DNA of 64,000 bases from Marivivens sp. (lineage in GTDB: Bacteria > Pseudomonadota > Alphaproteobacteria > Rhodobacterales > Rhodobacteraceae): positions 165,062 through 229,061 of the forward strand of contig JAHEBU010000008.1 in the NCBI GenBank assembly GCA_024642115.1, read 5' to 3'. The position numbers and the translations under genes were made by a program. Positions 21,807 through 29,204 of this stretch are shown one piece after another. Position 1 is the stretch's first letter, and every line of letters begins with the position of its first letter. The notes beneath the pieces are model-generated. The model saw nothing but the letters and a program-made list of their open reading frames with translations, was not told the origin of the DNA and made no database searches.

Positions 21807-22370
21807 ATGCCCGCAACGCCTAGGTCCGTCTGTGTTTTTTGCGGCTCTCGCCCGGGTGCCGATCCAGCCTTTGGACAGGCGGCAACGGACTGCGGGGCGA
21901 TGCTGGCGGCCAACGGCTGGCGGCTGGTCTACGGGGCGGGCGACGTGGGGCTGATGGGGATGGTGGCGCGGGCAACCCAAGCGGCCGGCGGCAAGACATT
22001 CGGCGTGATCCCCACCCATCTGATGCGGTGGGAAGTGGGCAAGCGCGACCTGGACAGCTTTGTCATCACCGAAACGATGCATGAGCGCAAAAAGGTCATG
22101 TTCATGAATGCCGACGCCATCGTGGTCCTGCCCGGCGGCGGCGGCAGTCTGGACGAATTCTTTGAAGTGTTGACCTGGGCGCAACTGGGCCTGCACAGCA
22201 AACCGATCGTGCTCGTCGATGTGAATGGCTACTGGGGGCCGCTGACAGCGCTGCTGGATCATATCGTGGGACAGGGGTTTGCCGACCCCTCGCTGCTGGA
22301 CTTCATCACCACGGTCGCGGACGTGGCGCAGTTGGAAACGTCCCTCCGATCCGCCCTTGGCAGCCATTAG
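21807..22370 (+). CDS. LOG-family nucleotide phosphoribohydrolase
   Basis: A 187-residue Rossmann-like protein of the LOG (TIGR00730) family, which releases free bases from nucleoside 5'-monophosphates, in plants cytokinins. The phosphate/ribose loop is PGGGGSLDEFFE at 109-120, a Gly-Ser variant of the usual PGGxGTxxE. Start chosen at ATG 21807, with AAGGA ending 7 bases upstream; an out-of-frame ATG lies at 21802. The GH114-like gene begins 12 bases after the stop, with its ribosome site overlapping the stop codon. Confidence 0.88.
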   Translation: MPATPRSVCVFCGSRPGADPAFGQAATDCGAMLAANGWRLVYGAGDVGLMGMVARATQAAGGKTFGVIPTHLMRWEVGKRDLDSFVITETMHERKKVMFMNADAIVVLPGGGGSLDEFFEVLTWAQLGLHSKPIVLVDVNGYWGPLTALLDHIVGQGFADPSLLDFITTVADVAQLETSLRSALGSH

Positions 22371-22381
22371 GAGGGCGTTTC

Positions 22382-23137
22382 GTGGGGAAATGGCTCGTCT
22401 TTGCGCTCATGGCCCCCCTGTCCGCCGCAGCCCAATCAACCGGGACGGCATGGGATTGGCAATTGTCGGAACCTGCCGATCTGTCCCGGTCTGTGGACGT
22501 GCTGGATCTTGATCCCGGTCTTGTGATGCCAGGCCAGTCTACGGCGCTGCACCGGCGCGGGGTCAGGACGCTGATCTGCTATGTCAGCGTCGGCACCGCA
22601 GAAGACTACCGCGACGATATCGCGGCCTTTCCGGCCGAGGTTCTGGGCCGCCGCTATGACGACTGGCCCGCCGAACGGTTCGTGGACATCCGACGCCTCG
22701 ATATCCTGTTGCCGATCATGCAGGCCCGGTTCGACATCTGCCGGACCCTTGGGTTCGACGCGATTGAACCCGACAACATGGACGTGGCCGACAATGACAG
22801 CGGGTTCGACATCGCCCCGGCAGATACCCTGCGGTATCTGCGCGCGCTGTCGGACATGGCTCACGACATGGGCCTTGGGATCGGGCAAAAGAACCTGGGT
22901 GGGATGGCAGCCCAACTGGAACCAATGTTCGACTTCGCAATCACCGAAGATTGCCTGGCCGATGGATGGTGCGACCAGATGGCGCCCTATCTGGCGGCGG
23001 GCAAGGCGATACTGGCGGCCGAATATGACGTTGATCCTGCGGATCGGCTGGCAAAATGCGAACAGGCCAAAACGATTGGCCTGTCGCTGATCTTCAAGAC
23101 GCCTGACCTCGATTCCACCGGATCCGGCTGTCCCTGA
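22382..23137 (+). CDS. secreted GH114-like endo-alpha-1,4-polygalactosaminidase family protein
   Basis: A 251-residue secreted protein starting at GTG 22382, preceded by AGGAGGG that overlaps the stop of the LOG gene. A signal peptide (about 1-17, ending SAAAQS) precedes a TIM-barrel-like domain with the hallmark start WDWQLSEPADLSRSVDVLDLD and an acidic centre DAIEPDNMDVADNDSGFD. Members cleave galactosamine-containing exopolysaccharide in fungi and Pseudomonas (PelA-like region); a substrate here is not known. It could help remodel the strain's own matrix, given surface-polysaccharide genes nearby. Confidence 0.8.
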   Translation: MGKWLVFALMAPLSAAAQSTGTAWDWQLSEPADLSRSVDVLDLDPGLVMPGQSTALHRRGVRTLICYVSVGTAEDYRDDIAAFPAEVLGRRYDDWPAERFVDIRRLDILLPIMQARFDICRTLGFDAIEPDNMDVADNDSGFDIAPADTLRYLRALSDMAHDMGLGIGQKNLGGMAAQLEPMFDFAITEDCLADGWCDQMAPYLAAGKAILAAEYDVDPADRLAKCEQAKTIGLSLIFKTPDLDSTGSGCP

Positions 23138-23148
23138 TGCGAAACGGG

Positions 23149-23175
23149 CCGGACCGCCGGGAAAGGGCGGTCCGG
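23149..23175. terminator. bidirectional terminator between convergent genes
   Basis: CCGGACCGCC (23149-23158) pairs perfectly with GGCGGTCCGG (23166-23175) in the 52-base gap between the GH114-like gene and the RTX-type gene. Confidence 0.65.
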
Positions 23176-23189
23176 AAATGGCGAGCGCC

Positions 23190-24014
23190 TCAGGCGGCAA
23201 AGATATCCTCGGTAAAGACGAAATTGGCGACAGCGCTCAGGTTCGCGTTCAGAACCGTGATGGTATCCCGGTCGCCTTCCAATTGGATGAAGAGGTTGCC
23301 GTTTCTTTCTTCGACAAGCCGGATCTGGGCGCCCGCCTCGAACACGATGGTATCTTCAGAGACATCAAAATCGGTGATGACATCGCGGTCGCGATCCCCG
23401 TCGCGGGCCTCGGCACCAAAGACAAAGGTATCCGCCCCTGCCCGGCCGGTCAGCCTGTCGTCATCGCCACCGCCACGGATCAGGTCATCGCCGGTCGTTC
23501 CGATCAGACGGTCGTTGCCCGCAGTCCCCTGCACCAGATTCAGCTTGGGCGCGGTCGGGGTCGTGGGCGCAAAGCCAAAGTCTGCCCAACTCAGGTCATG
23601 GTCGACAAAGGCATTGATCTGGACGTTCGTCACATCCCCAAGGGACTTTCCCGCAGCGGCCAGCGCATCAACATCCAGAAGAAACTGCTGAGAAACGGAG
23701 CCATAAGGACCCGACGTTCCATCGTAGAGGGCCAGAACACCCGCCAGCGATGATCCGTCGGTGAACCGGACGGTCGTGGTCACCTCACCGTCGTCCTGAG
23801 TGCCAAAAATCGTTGGGATGCCATTGACCTGTTTGAGGCCGTTGAACAGGACAAAGCCGTTGGGGGCGGTGACGACCTCGGTCGTATCATCACCACGGAT
23901 CAGATCGGCGTCGGACAGGGTCGCCGTGCTGATACCGAAATTCAGGACATTGACGCCGAATCCGGCGACTTGCCCGGATTGGGCGAAGTATTGAGCTGTG
24001 AATTGCTGAGACAT
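23190..24014 (-). CDS. RTX calcium-binding repeat protein, probably type I secreted
   Basis: A 274-residue acidic protein without a Sec signal. The N-terminal 150 residues are of unknown fold; a short block of RTX nonapeptides follows (GTAGNDRLIGTTGDDLIRGGG then DDDRLTGRAGADTFVF), then a C-terminal region FDVSEDTIVFEAGA ending DIFAA, as in substrates of type I exporters. Only about three repeats are present. No type I ABC/HlyD pair is adjacent. Function is unrecognised; an extracellular or surface-associated role is inferred. Confidence 0.75.
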   Translation of the reverse strand: MSQQFTAQYFAQSGQVAGFGVNVLNFGISTATLSDADLIRGDDTTEVVTAPNGFVLFNGLKQVNGIPTIFGTQDDGEVTTTVRFTDGSSLAGVLALYDGTSGPYGSVSQQFLLDVDALAAAGKSLGDVTNVQINAFVDHDLSWADFGFAPTTPTAPKLNLVQGTAGNDRLIGTTGDDLIRGGGDDDRLTGRAGADTFVFGAEARDGDRDRDVITDFDVSEDTIVFEAGAQIRLVEERNGNLFIQLEGDRDTITVLNANLSAVANFVFTEDIFAA

Positions 24015-24074
24015 GGGTTCTCCTGAGATTTGCTAAGTGCACGCCACATGGCGCACCTGCTTGATCGGCGGCGA

Positions 24075-24162
24075 CCGGCATTCGTTCAATTCAAGCATTT
24101 TCAACTCTGGAAAAGCCGCGTGAAATATTACGCAACTCTCCGTAAAATATTATTTTTATTAC
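24075..24162. other. AT-rich upstream region of the RTX-type gene
   Basis: This stretch is much richer in A and T than anything around it (for example AAAATATTATTTTTATTAC). It lies upstream of the minus-strand RTX-type gene and just beyond the sodB terminator, so it likely holds the promoter of the RTX gene. No single -10/-35 pair stands out. Confidence 0.4.
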
Positions 24163-24195
24163 AAAAAAGCCCGAACCACCTGCGTGGTCCGGGCC
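24163..24195 (-). terminator. intrinsic terminator of sodB
   Basis: On the minus strand GCCCGGACCAC is followed by a GCAG loop, GTGGTTCGGGC and six T. Stem GCCCG/CGGGC plus a second paired block, 41 bases after the sodB stop; a textbook Rho-independent terminator. Confidence 0.85.
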
Positions 24196-24235
24196 TTGTG
24201 GTCTGCGATGCGCCGGATCTATGGCGCGGTCGCCA

Positions 24236-24835
24236 TCACATCCGGCTGGCGACGTTTTCCCAGTTCACCAGATTGTCGAGGAAGTTGGTGAGGTACGCAG
24301 GCCGCTTGTTGCGGAAGTCGATATAGTAGGAATGTTCCCACACATCGCAGCCCAGCAGGGCAGTCTGGCCAAAGCACAGCGGGTTCACGCCGTTTTCGGT
24401 CTTGGTGATCTTGAGGCTGCCGTCCTTGTCCTTGACCAGCCAGGCCCAGCCCGATCCGAACTGACCGGCACCAGCGGCGGCGAACTCTTCCTTGAACTTG
24501 GCAACCGACCCAAAGCTTTCGGCCAGCGCCAGCTCAAGCTCGCCCGGCATCTTGTTGTCGCCCGGTCCCATCATTTCCCAGAACTGGTTGTGGTTCCACA
24601 GTTGGGACAGGTTGTTGAACAGGCCGCTTTGCGCCACGGCACCGGCTTTGTAGGTGCTGGTGATGGCATCCTCGAGCGACATGCCCTCGTATTCCGAGGC
24701 GATCAACAGCTTGTTGCCGTTGTCCACATAGGCCTTGTGGTGGATGTCATGGTGATACTCCAGCGTCTCCTTGGACATGCCCTTGGAGGCGAGCGCGTCG
24801 TGGGCATACGGCAGGTCGGGAAGGTCGAAAGCCAT
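24236..24835 (-). CDS. sodB: superoxide dismutase [Fe]
   Basis: Converts superoxide to oxygen and peroxide in the cytoplasm. Start at ATG 24835 (MAFDLPDLPYAHDAL), preceded by AAGGGGGA, gives 199 residues; ten upstream codons are excluded. Metal ligands are visible in YHHDIHHKAY, the second His in LWNHNQFWEMM, and DVWEHSYYIDF. The Gln in FNNLSQLWNH is where iron enzymes carry their second-shell Gln, so Fe rather than Mn is preferred, although cambialistic enzymes cannot be excluded. Monocistronic, with its own terminator. Confidence 0.95.
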   Translation of the reverse strand: MAFDLPDLPYAHDALASKGMSKETLEYHHDIHHKAYVDNGNKLLIASEYEGMSLEDAITSTYKAGAVAQSGLFNNLSQLWNHNQFWEMMGPGDNKMPGELELALAESFGSVAKFKEEFAAAGAGQFGSGWAWLVKDKDGSLKITKTENGVNPLCFGQTALLGCDVWEHSYYIDFRNKRPAYLTNFLDNLVNWENVASRM

Positions 24836-25083
24836 GGGAAAATCCCCCTTGTCATGGTGTTTCATCGCTGCGGCCTAACAAAGCGCGCAGGCGGGCAGCG
24901 TCAAGATGTTATTACAGAACCATAGGGCGACGGAAAGGTTCCGCCGACCCCTGCCCCGGTGGACTTTCATCGGTTTGTGCGTATGCTGCGCCCAAAGAAC
25001 CGAAGAATTCGGCCAGCCTTGACGCCGCCTTAACCGGCCCGGTCCAAGGTCGCAGGCGCGAGGCAGCAGGAGCAGGCGGCGAC

Positions 25084-26853
25084 ATGGCCCCCAAACGCAA
25101 GTTCACGATCCTGTCCATGATGAAGGACGAGGGGCACAGCCTTGTCGAGTGGGTAGCCTATCACCACCATTTGGGCTTTGATAACATCTGCGTCTATACC
25201 AACAACTGTTCGGACGGCACCGACGACATGCTGATCCGACTAGAAGAGTTGGGGTATGTTCACCACTTTCGCAACGACGTTCCCCCCGGCAAGAAACCGC
25301 AGCCCAACGCACTGGAACTGGCCACGGCCAACCCCGCCGTGATGGACAGCGAATGGGTCCTGACGATGGACGCCGACGAATTCCTGTCCATCAAGTGCGG
25401 CGAGGGGAAAATCACCGACCTGATTTCCCGGATGGACCCAGAGGCCTGTGCCATGGCGATCACCTGGCGGTTCTTTGGATCGTCGGACGTGACCGACTGG
25501 AACCCGGGCCTGGTGATCGAAAGCTATACGCGCGCCGCCCCCGACAAGTTCAAGAAAGGCTGGGGGGTCAAGACCCTGTTCCGGCCCTACGAGCATGCTA
25601 AACTCGGCATCCACCGCCCGCACATCAAGAACGCCAAACAGAAACCCGAACGGGCCAAGGCGCTGTTTGACCAGATCTGGCTCAACGGATCGGGCGTGCG
25701 GATGCCCGACGAATTTTCCCTGTCGGGATGGCGGTCGACCAAGCCCACGCTGGGCTATGCGCTGGCCGAACTGAACCACTATGCCGTCAAATCCTACGAG
25801 GCTTACTTGCTGCGGCGGGTCCGGGGCAACGTGAACAACAAAGAGGACAAGTATAACGCCGCCTACTTCGCCCTGTTTGATCGTAACGAGATCGAGGCGA
25901 CGACCGCCCTGCAACATGCCCCCGCCACCAAGGCCAAAATGGCAGAGATTCTGGCCGACCCCCGCATGGCCGACCTTCAGGCCAAGGCGATGGAATTTCA
26001 CGCCGCCCGCGTGGCCAAACTCCGCTCGACCGGGGAATACGAAACCTGGGTCGCCGAGTTGAAAGAGGCGTCCAAGGTCCCGCTGGACAAGCTGGACGAG
26101 GTTCTGTTCATCCAGCACCTGCCCAAGCAATGGCAGGAAAAGGTCAAGGAATTGCAGGCCAAGGGCGTCCCGGACAAGGTCATCGCCAAAATGATCGCCG
26201 ACACCCAGACCGCCAAAAAGGGCGAAACCCGCAGCGCGCTGATGGCCGCCGCAGGCGAAGGTCCGGCAGACATGGGCGGCGGCGACAAACGGCGCGAACG
26301 CGACGCGATCAGCGCCGTGGCCTTGTCCCTGTCATCGGACGCCGAGGCTATTCTCGAGGCCGCCAGGGACGCGCCCGCCGCCAAGGCACCCAAGCCCGAC
26401 AAACCCGAGGCCCCCGACCGTGCCGCCCACCGCGCCGCCCGCAAGGCCGCCCGCGCCGCCGGCATCCCCACCAAGAAATACGCCCAAGGCGAAGAACCAC
26501 CCGAGGTTCAGGCCAAACTCGAACAGATCGCGCAGGCCGACCACATCCCGCAGATCAAGGACGCGCTGGAACAACTGGCCGCCATCGACGATGCCCCCAT
26601 CGCCCGCGAGGTTCTGCAACGGATCGAGGCGGTCAAGGAAACGGTGGGTGAGGCCGACAACCCCTTCCTGAACACGCCAGAGGCGCGTTCGCTGGGCGTG
26701 CCGCACCTCAAACCCCATATCGCGGCGCTTGTGGCCGATGCCAAAGCCGCCAAGGGTGCCAAGGCTGCCAAGGAGAAGGCGCCCAAACCGTCCCGATCCC
26801 CGCGCAAGGCAAAATCCTCCCCGGCCTCAGACGCCGCCACAGGGACCAAATGA
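25084..26853 (+). CDS. glycosyltransferase family 2-like protein with histone H1-like tail
   Basis: A 589-residue protein. Residues 1-330 form a GT-A fold of the Glyco_tranf_2_4 kind: start FTILSMMKDEGHSLVEWVAYH, sugar-nucleotide loop NCSDGTDDM (41-49) and metal motif DADEF (96-100). The rest is unlike usual members: an amphipathic region and then an Ala/Lys/Pro-rich tail (AKAAKGAKAAKEKAPKPS near the C terminus). It begins a coupled set with a second glycosyltransferase 2 bases downstream and a sulfotransferase, pointing to modification of a surface glycan. Confidence 0.85.
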   Translation: MAPKRKFTILSMMKDEGHSLVEWVAYHHHLGFDNICVYTNNCSDGTDDMLIRLEELGYVHHFRNDVPPGKKPQPNALELATANPAVMDSEWVLTMDADEFLSIKCGEGKITDLISRMDPEACAMAITWRFFGSSDVTDWNPGLVIESYTRAAPDKFKKGWGVKTLFRPYEHAKLGIHRPHIKNAKQKPERAKALFDQIWLNGSGVRMPDEFSLSGWRSTKPTLGYALAELNHYAVKSYEAYLLRRVRGNVNNKEDKYNAAYFALFDRNEIEATTALQHAPATKAKMAEILADPRMADLQAKAMEFHAARVAKLRSTGEYETWVAELKEASKVPLDKLDEVLFIQHLPKQWQEKVKELQAKGVPDKVIAKMIADTQTAKKGETRSALMAAAGEGPADMGGGDKRRERDAISAVALSLSSDAEAILEAARDAPAAKAPKPDKPEAPDRAAHRAARKAARAAGIPTKKYAQGEEPPEVQAKLEQIAQADHIPQIKDALEQLAAIDDAPIAREVLQRIEAVKETVGEADNPFLNTPEARSLGVPHLKPHIAALVADAKAAKGAKAAKEKAPKPSRSPRKAKSSPASDAATGTK

Positions 26854-26854
26854 C

Positions 26855-27886
26855 ATGACCAAAACCCCCGACACGCGGATCACGCTCGTCTCGACGATGA
26901 AGAACGAGGGGCCGTATCTGCTGGAATGGCTGGCCTATCACAAATCCATTGGGGTCACGGATTTCTGCATCTTTTCAAATGATTGCACGGACGGGACCAA
27001 CCTGATCCTGAACCGGCTCGACCAGATGGGGGTGATCCGGCATTTCGACAACCCGCAAGGGCCGCGCATGGACCCGCAGCGGTCGGCCTACAGCCGGGCC
27101 AACCGCGATGCACAGGTTGCGGCCTCGGACTGGGTGCTGATCGTGGACGCCGATGAATACCTCAACGTGCATGTGGGCGACCGGACCATTCCCGCCCTGA
27201 TCCGGGCCTGCGGCGATCCCGATGCGATTTCGATCAACTGGCGGCTGATGGGGTCCTGCGGTCACAAACATTTCTCGGCCGACCCGATCACGGCGCGGTT
27301 CACCCGTGGATCGTCGTTCGACAACCCCGAAAACGGGCTGGTCTGGGGGTTCAAGACGCTGTTCCGGCCCGCGAAGTTCGACTATTTCGGCGTGCACCGC
27401 CCCAAGTTCAACAAAAAGCGCGAATTGACCCCCGACATGGTCACCTGGACCAACGGATCGGGCCAGCCGATGGGGCCCAAGGTGCTGAAAACCGGCTGGC
27501 GGTCGGGCCATGGCAACATCGGCTATGCCTTTGCCCAGGTAAACCACTACGCCATCAAAAGCCGCGAGGATTTTCTGCTCAAACGCCTGCGCGGCACGGC
27601 CAATTCCAAGAACAAGGGCCGGATCGACATGGAATATTGGGACAAATACGACATCAACACCATCGAGGATACGACCATCGCCACGGGCGGCATCGCCCCG
27701 CAAATCGCCGACTGGATGCGCGACGCCGATCTTGCGGCACTGCTGCGCGCCTGCCTGCATGCCTCGCGCCTCGCGCTGGACTACCAGTTGCAAGAGGACG
27801 TGTTCCGCACCTTTGTCGATACCGGCGAATTCCCCCGCGATCTGGCCGACGATGCCGCATCCGAGGCCGAGGAGGAGGACGCATGA
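26855..27886 (+). CDS. glycosyltransferase family 2-like protein
   Basis: A 343-residue paralogue of the N-terminal part of the preceding gene: ITLVSTMKNEGPYLLEWLAYH, NDCTDGTNL (42-50) and DADEY (98-102), with the shared stretch GWRSGHGNIGYAFAQVNHYAIKS matching GWRSTKPTLGYALAELNHYAVKS upstream. Start at ATG 26855, one base after the preceding TGA; the open frame back to 26729 lies inside the previous gene. It lacks the Lys-rich tail. The stop overlaps the sulfotransferase ATG (ATGA). Acceptor and donor sugars are unknown. Confidence 0.87.
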   Translation: MTKTPDTRITLVSTMKNEGPYLLEWLAYHKSIGVTDFCIFSNDCTDGTNLILNRLDQMGVIRHFDNPQGPRMDPQRSAYSRANRDAQVAASDWVLIVDADEYLNVHVGDRTIPALIRACGDPDAISINWRLMGSCGHKHFSADPITARFTRGSSFDNPENGLVWGFKTLFRPAKFDYFGVHRPKFNKKRELTPDMVTWTNGSGQPMGPKVLKTGWRSGHGNIGYAFAQVNHYAIKSREDFLLKRLRGTANSKNKGRIDMEYWDKYDINTIEDTTIATGGIAPQIADWMRDADLAALLRACLHASRLALDYQLQEDVFRTFVDTGEFPRDLADDAASEAEEEDA

Positions 27887-28680
27887 CCGCCCGTTTCATC
27901 TGCATCGGCACCCACCACAAGACCGGCACGATCTGGATGCGCAAGGTGTTCCGGTTGATAAAAGACGACCAGAACATCCCTTTCATGCAGGTTTACCGGG
28001 CCAAAAAGCTGGCCGAGGCGGCAGCGACCGGCCCGCAGATCATCGTCAACTGGTCGTCCACATTTCCCAAGGAATTGATGGATTTGCCCCACGCCCGATT
28101 CCTGCACATCATCCGCGACCCGCGCGACGTGCTGCTGTCAGGCATGCGCTATCACCTGATCGCTCCCTTGGGGAACGAGAAATTCCTGCGACAAACCAAG
28201 GACGAATGGGGCGGAAAGAATTATCAGGATCACCTGAACGCCCTGCCCGACGACCACACCCGCCTGCTGTTCGAGATGGAGCACAAGCACCACGACACCG
28301 TGCAGGAAATGCTCGGCTGGCCCTATGGCCATCCGCGCGCCGTGGACGTCAAGTACGAGGAACTGATCGAGGACACCGATTGCGCGATCTTCCGCGGCAT
28401 TCTCGATGGCTTTGCCATCGAAGGGCTGGATATCGACCGCGCCGTGCGCAGCTATTGGGAGCAGAGCCTGTTCGGCGGCCTCAAGAAAGAGGATGATCGC
28501 ACCGACCGCGTGGCGCTGCATGTGTCGTCCGGGGCCAAGGCGCAGTGGGCGTCGAAATTGCCCCGCGAAGTGGCCGAGATTTATGCACAAAAGTATGGCA
28601 ATGCGTTGAAAGCGCTGGGCTATGCACAGGACGATTCGTGGGTCGCCCAGTGCAAACCAGCCAAGGATCTGGCCGCCTAG
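27883..28680 (+). CDS. PAPS-dependent sulfotransferase family protein
   Basis: A 265-residue cytosolic sulfotransferase-fold protein. The PAPS 5'-phosphosulfate loop is HHKTGTIWM (11-19) and the 3'-phosphate element is HIIRDPRDVLLSG (75-87), with a C-terminal segment (YGNALKALGY) like that of bacterial sulfotransferases. Coupled by ATGA to the glycosyltransferase upstream, so it probably sulfates a glycan made by those enzymes; the acceptor is inferred. The stop overlaps the convergent soxG stop by four bases. Start at 27883 is fixed by the overlap; the longer frame back to 27637 lies within the previous gene. Confidence 0.83.
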   Translation: MTARFICIGTHHKTGTIWMRKVFRLIKDDQNIPFMQVYRAKKLAEAAATGPQIIVNWSSTFPKELMDLPHARFLHIIRDPRDVLLSGMRYHLIAPLGNEKFLRQTKDEWGGKNYQDHLNALPDDHTRLLFEMEHKHHDTVQEMLGWPYGHPRAVDVKYEELIEDTDCAIFRGILDGFAIEGLDIDRAVRSYWEQSLFGGLKKEDDRTDRVALHVSSGAKAQWASKLPREVAEIYAQKYGNALKALGYAQDDSWVAQCKPAKDLAA

Positions 28681-29204
28681 AAATGCCTGACCGGCCCGGC
28701 CTCTGCCGAGGCCGACAGCAGGTTCAGCGTGTAATCTGCCACCGACCGGAAACAGATGACCCGGTAGCTGCCCGGTGCGACGCACCAGATCGCGGCGGCC
28801 ACCTGCCCCAACCGGGTGCGGCGGAAATCGCCGGGGCCGAACTGGGCGGGATGCACGTCTGCGGGTGTCAACTTGGCCAGCACCTCGGCGGCAAACGGCC
28901 CTTCGACCGCGATCAGCGCCCGGGCATCGGACACGTTGACCGCGAGGTGATGTTCGGCCCCCATCGCGGCGGCAAACTGCGCCACGGCAGCGGCCGCGTC
29001 GGCATGGGGCAGCAGCAGCAGAACCTCGTCCGGGGACATCCAGACGATACCTTTTCCGTCTGCCTCGGTGATCTTGTTGCGATCCGGAATAGCCAGCTCT
29101 GACAACGCCTTGCACGCCGCTTTGAAGGCTTTTGAGGACATATCCCCGCGCAGGGTCACCATTCCCTGGGACCCCAGGTCGCGGACGTTCACAACCTCAG
29201 ACAT
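28677..29204 (-). CDS. soxG: sarcosine oxidase gamma subunit
   Basis: Small subunit of heterotetrameric sarcosine oxidase, which oxidatively demethylates sarcosine to glycine and passes the methylene group to tetrahydrofolate. The 175-residue protein starts at ATG 29204 (MSEVVNVRDLG), overlapping the soxA stop by 8 bases; a longer frame extends into soxA and is rejected. The family pattern (MVTLRGD near the start; VWMSPDEVLLLLP; a C-terminal SYRVICFRSVADYTLNLL) and gene order support the call. Last gene of the operon. Confidence 0.92.
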   Translation of the reverse strand: MSEVVNVRDLGSQGMVTLRGDMSSKAFKAACKALSELAIPDRNKITEADGKGIVWMSPDEVLLLLPHADAAAAVAQFAAAMGAEHHLAVNVSDARALIAVEGPFAAEVLAKLTPADVHPAQFGPGDFRRTRLGQVAAAIWCVAPGSYRVICFRSVADYTLNLLSASAEAGPVRHF

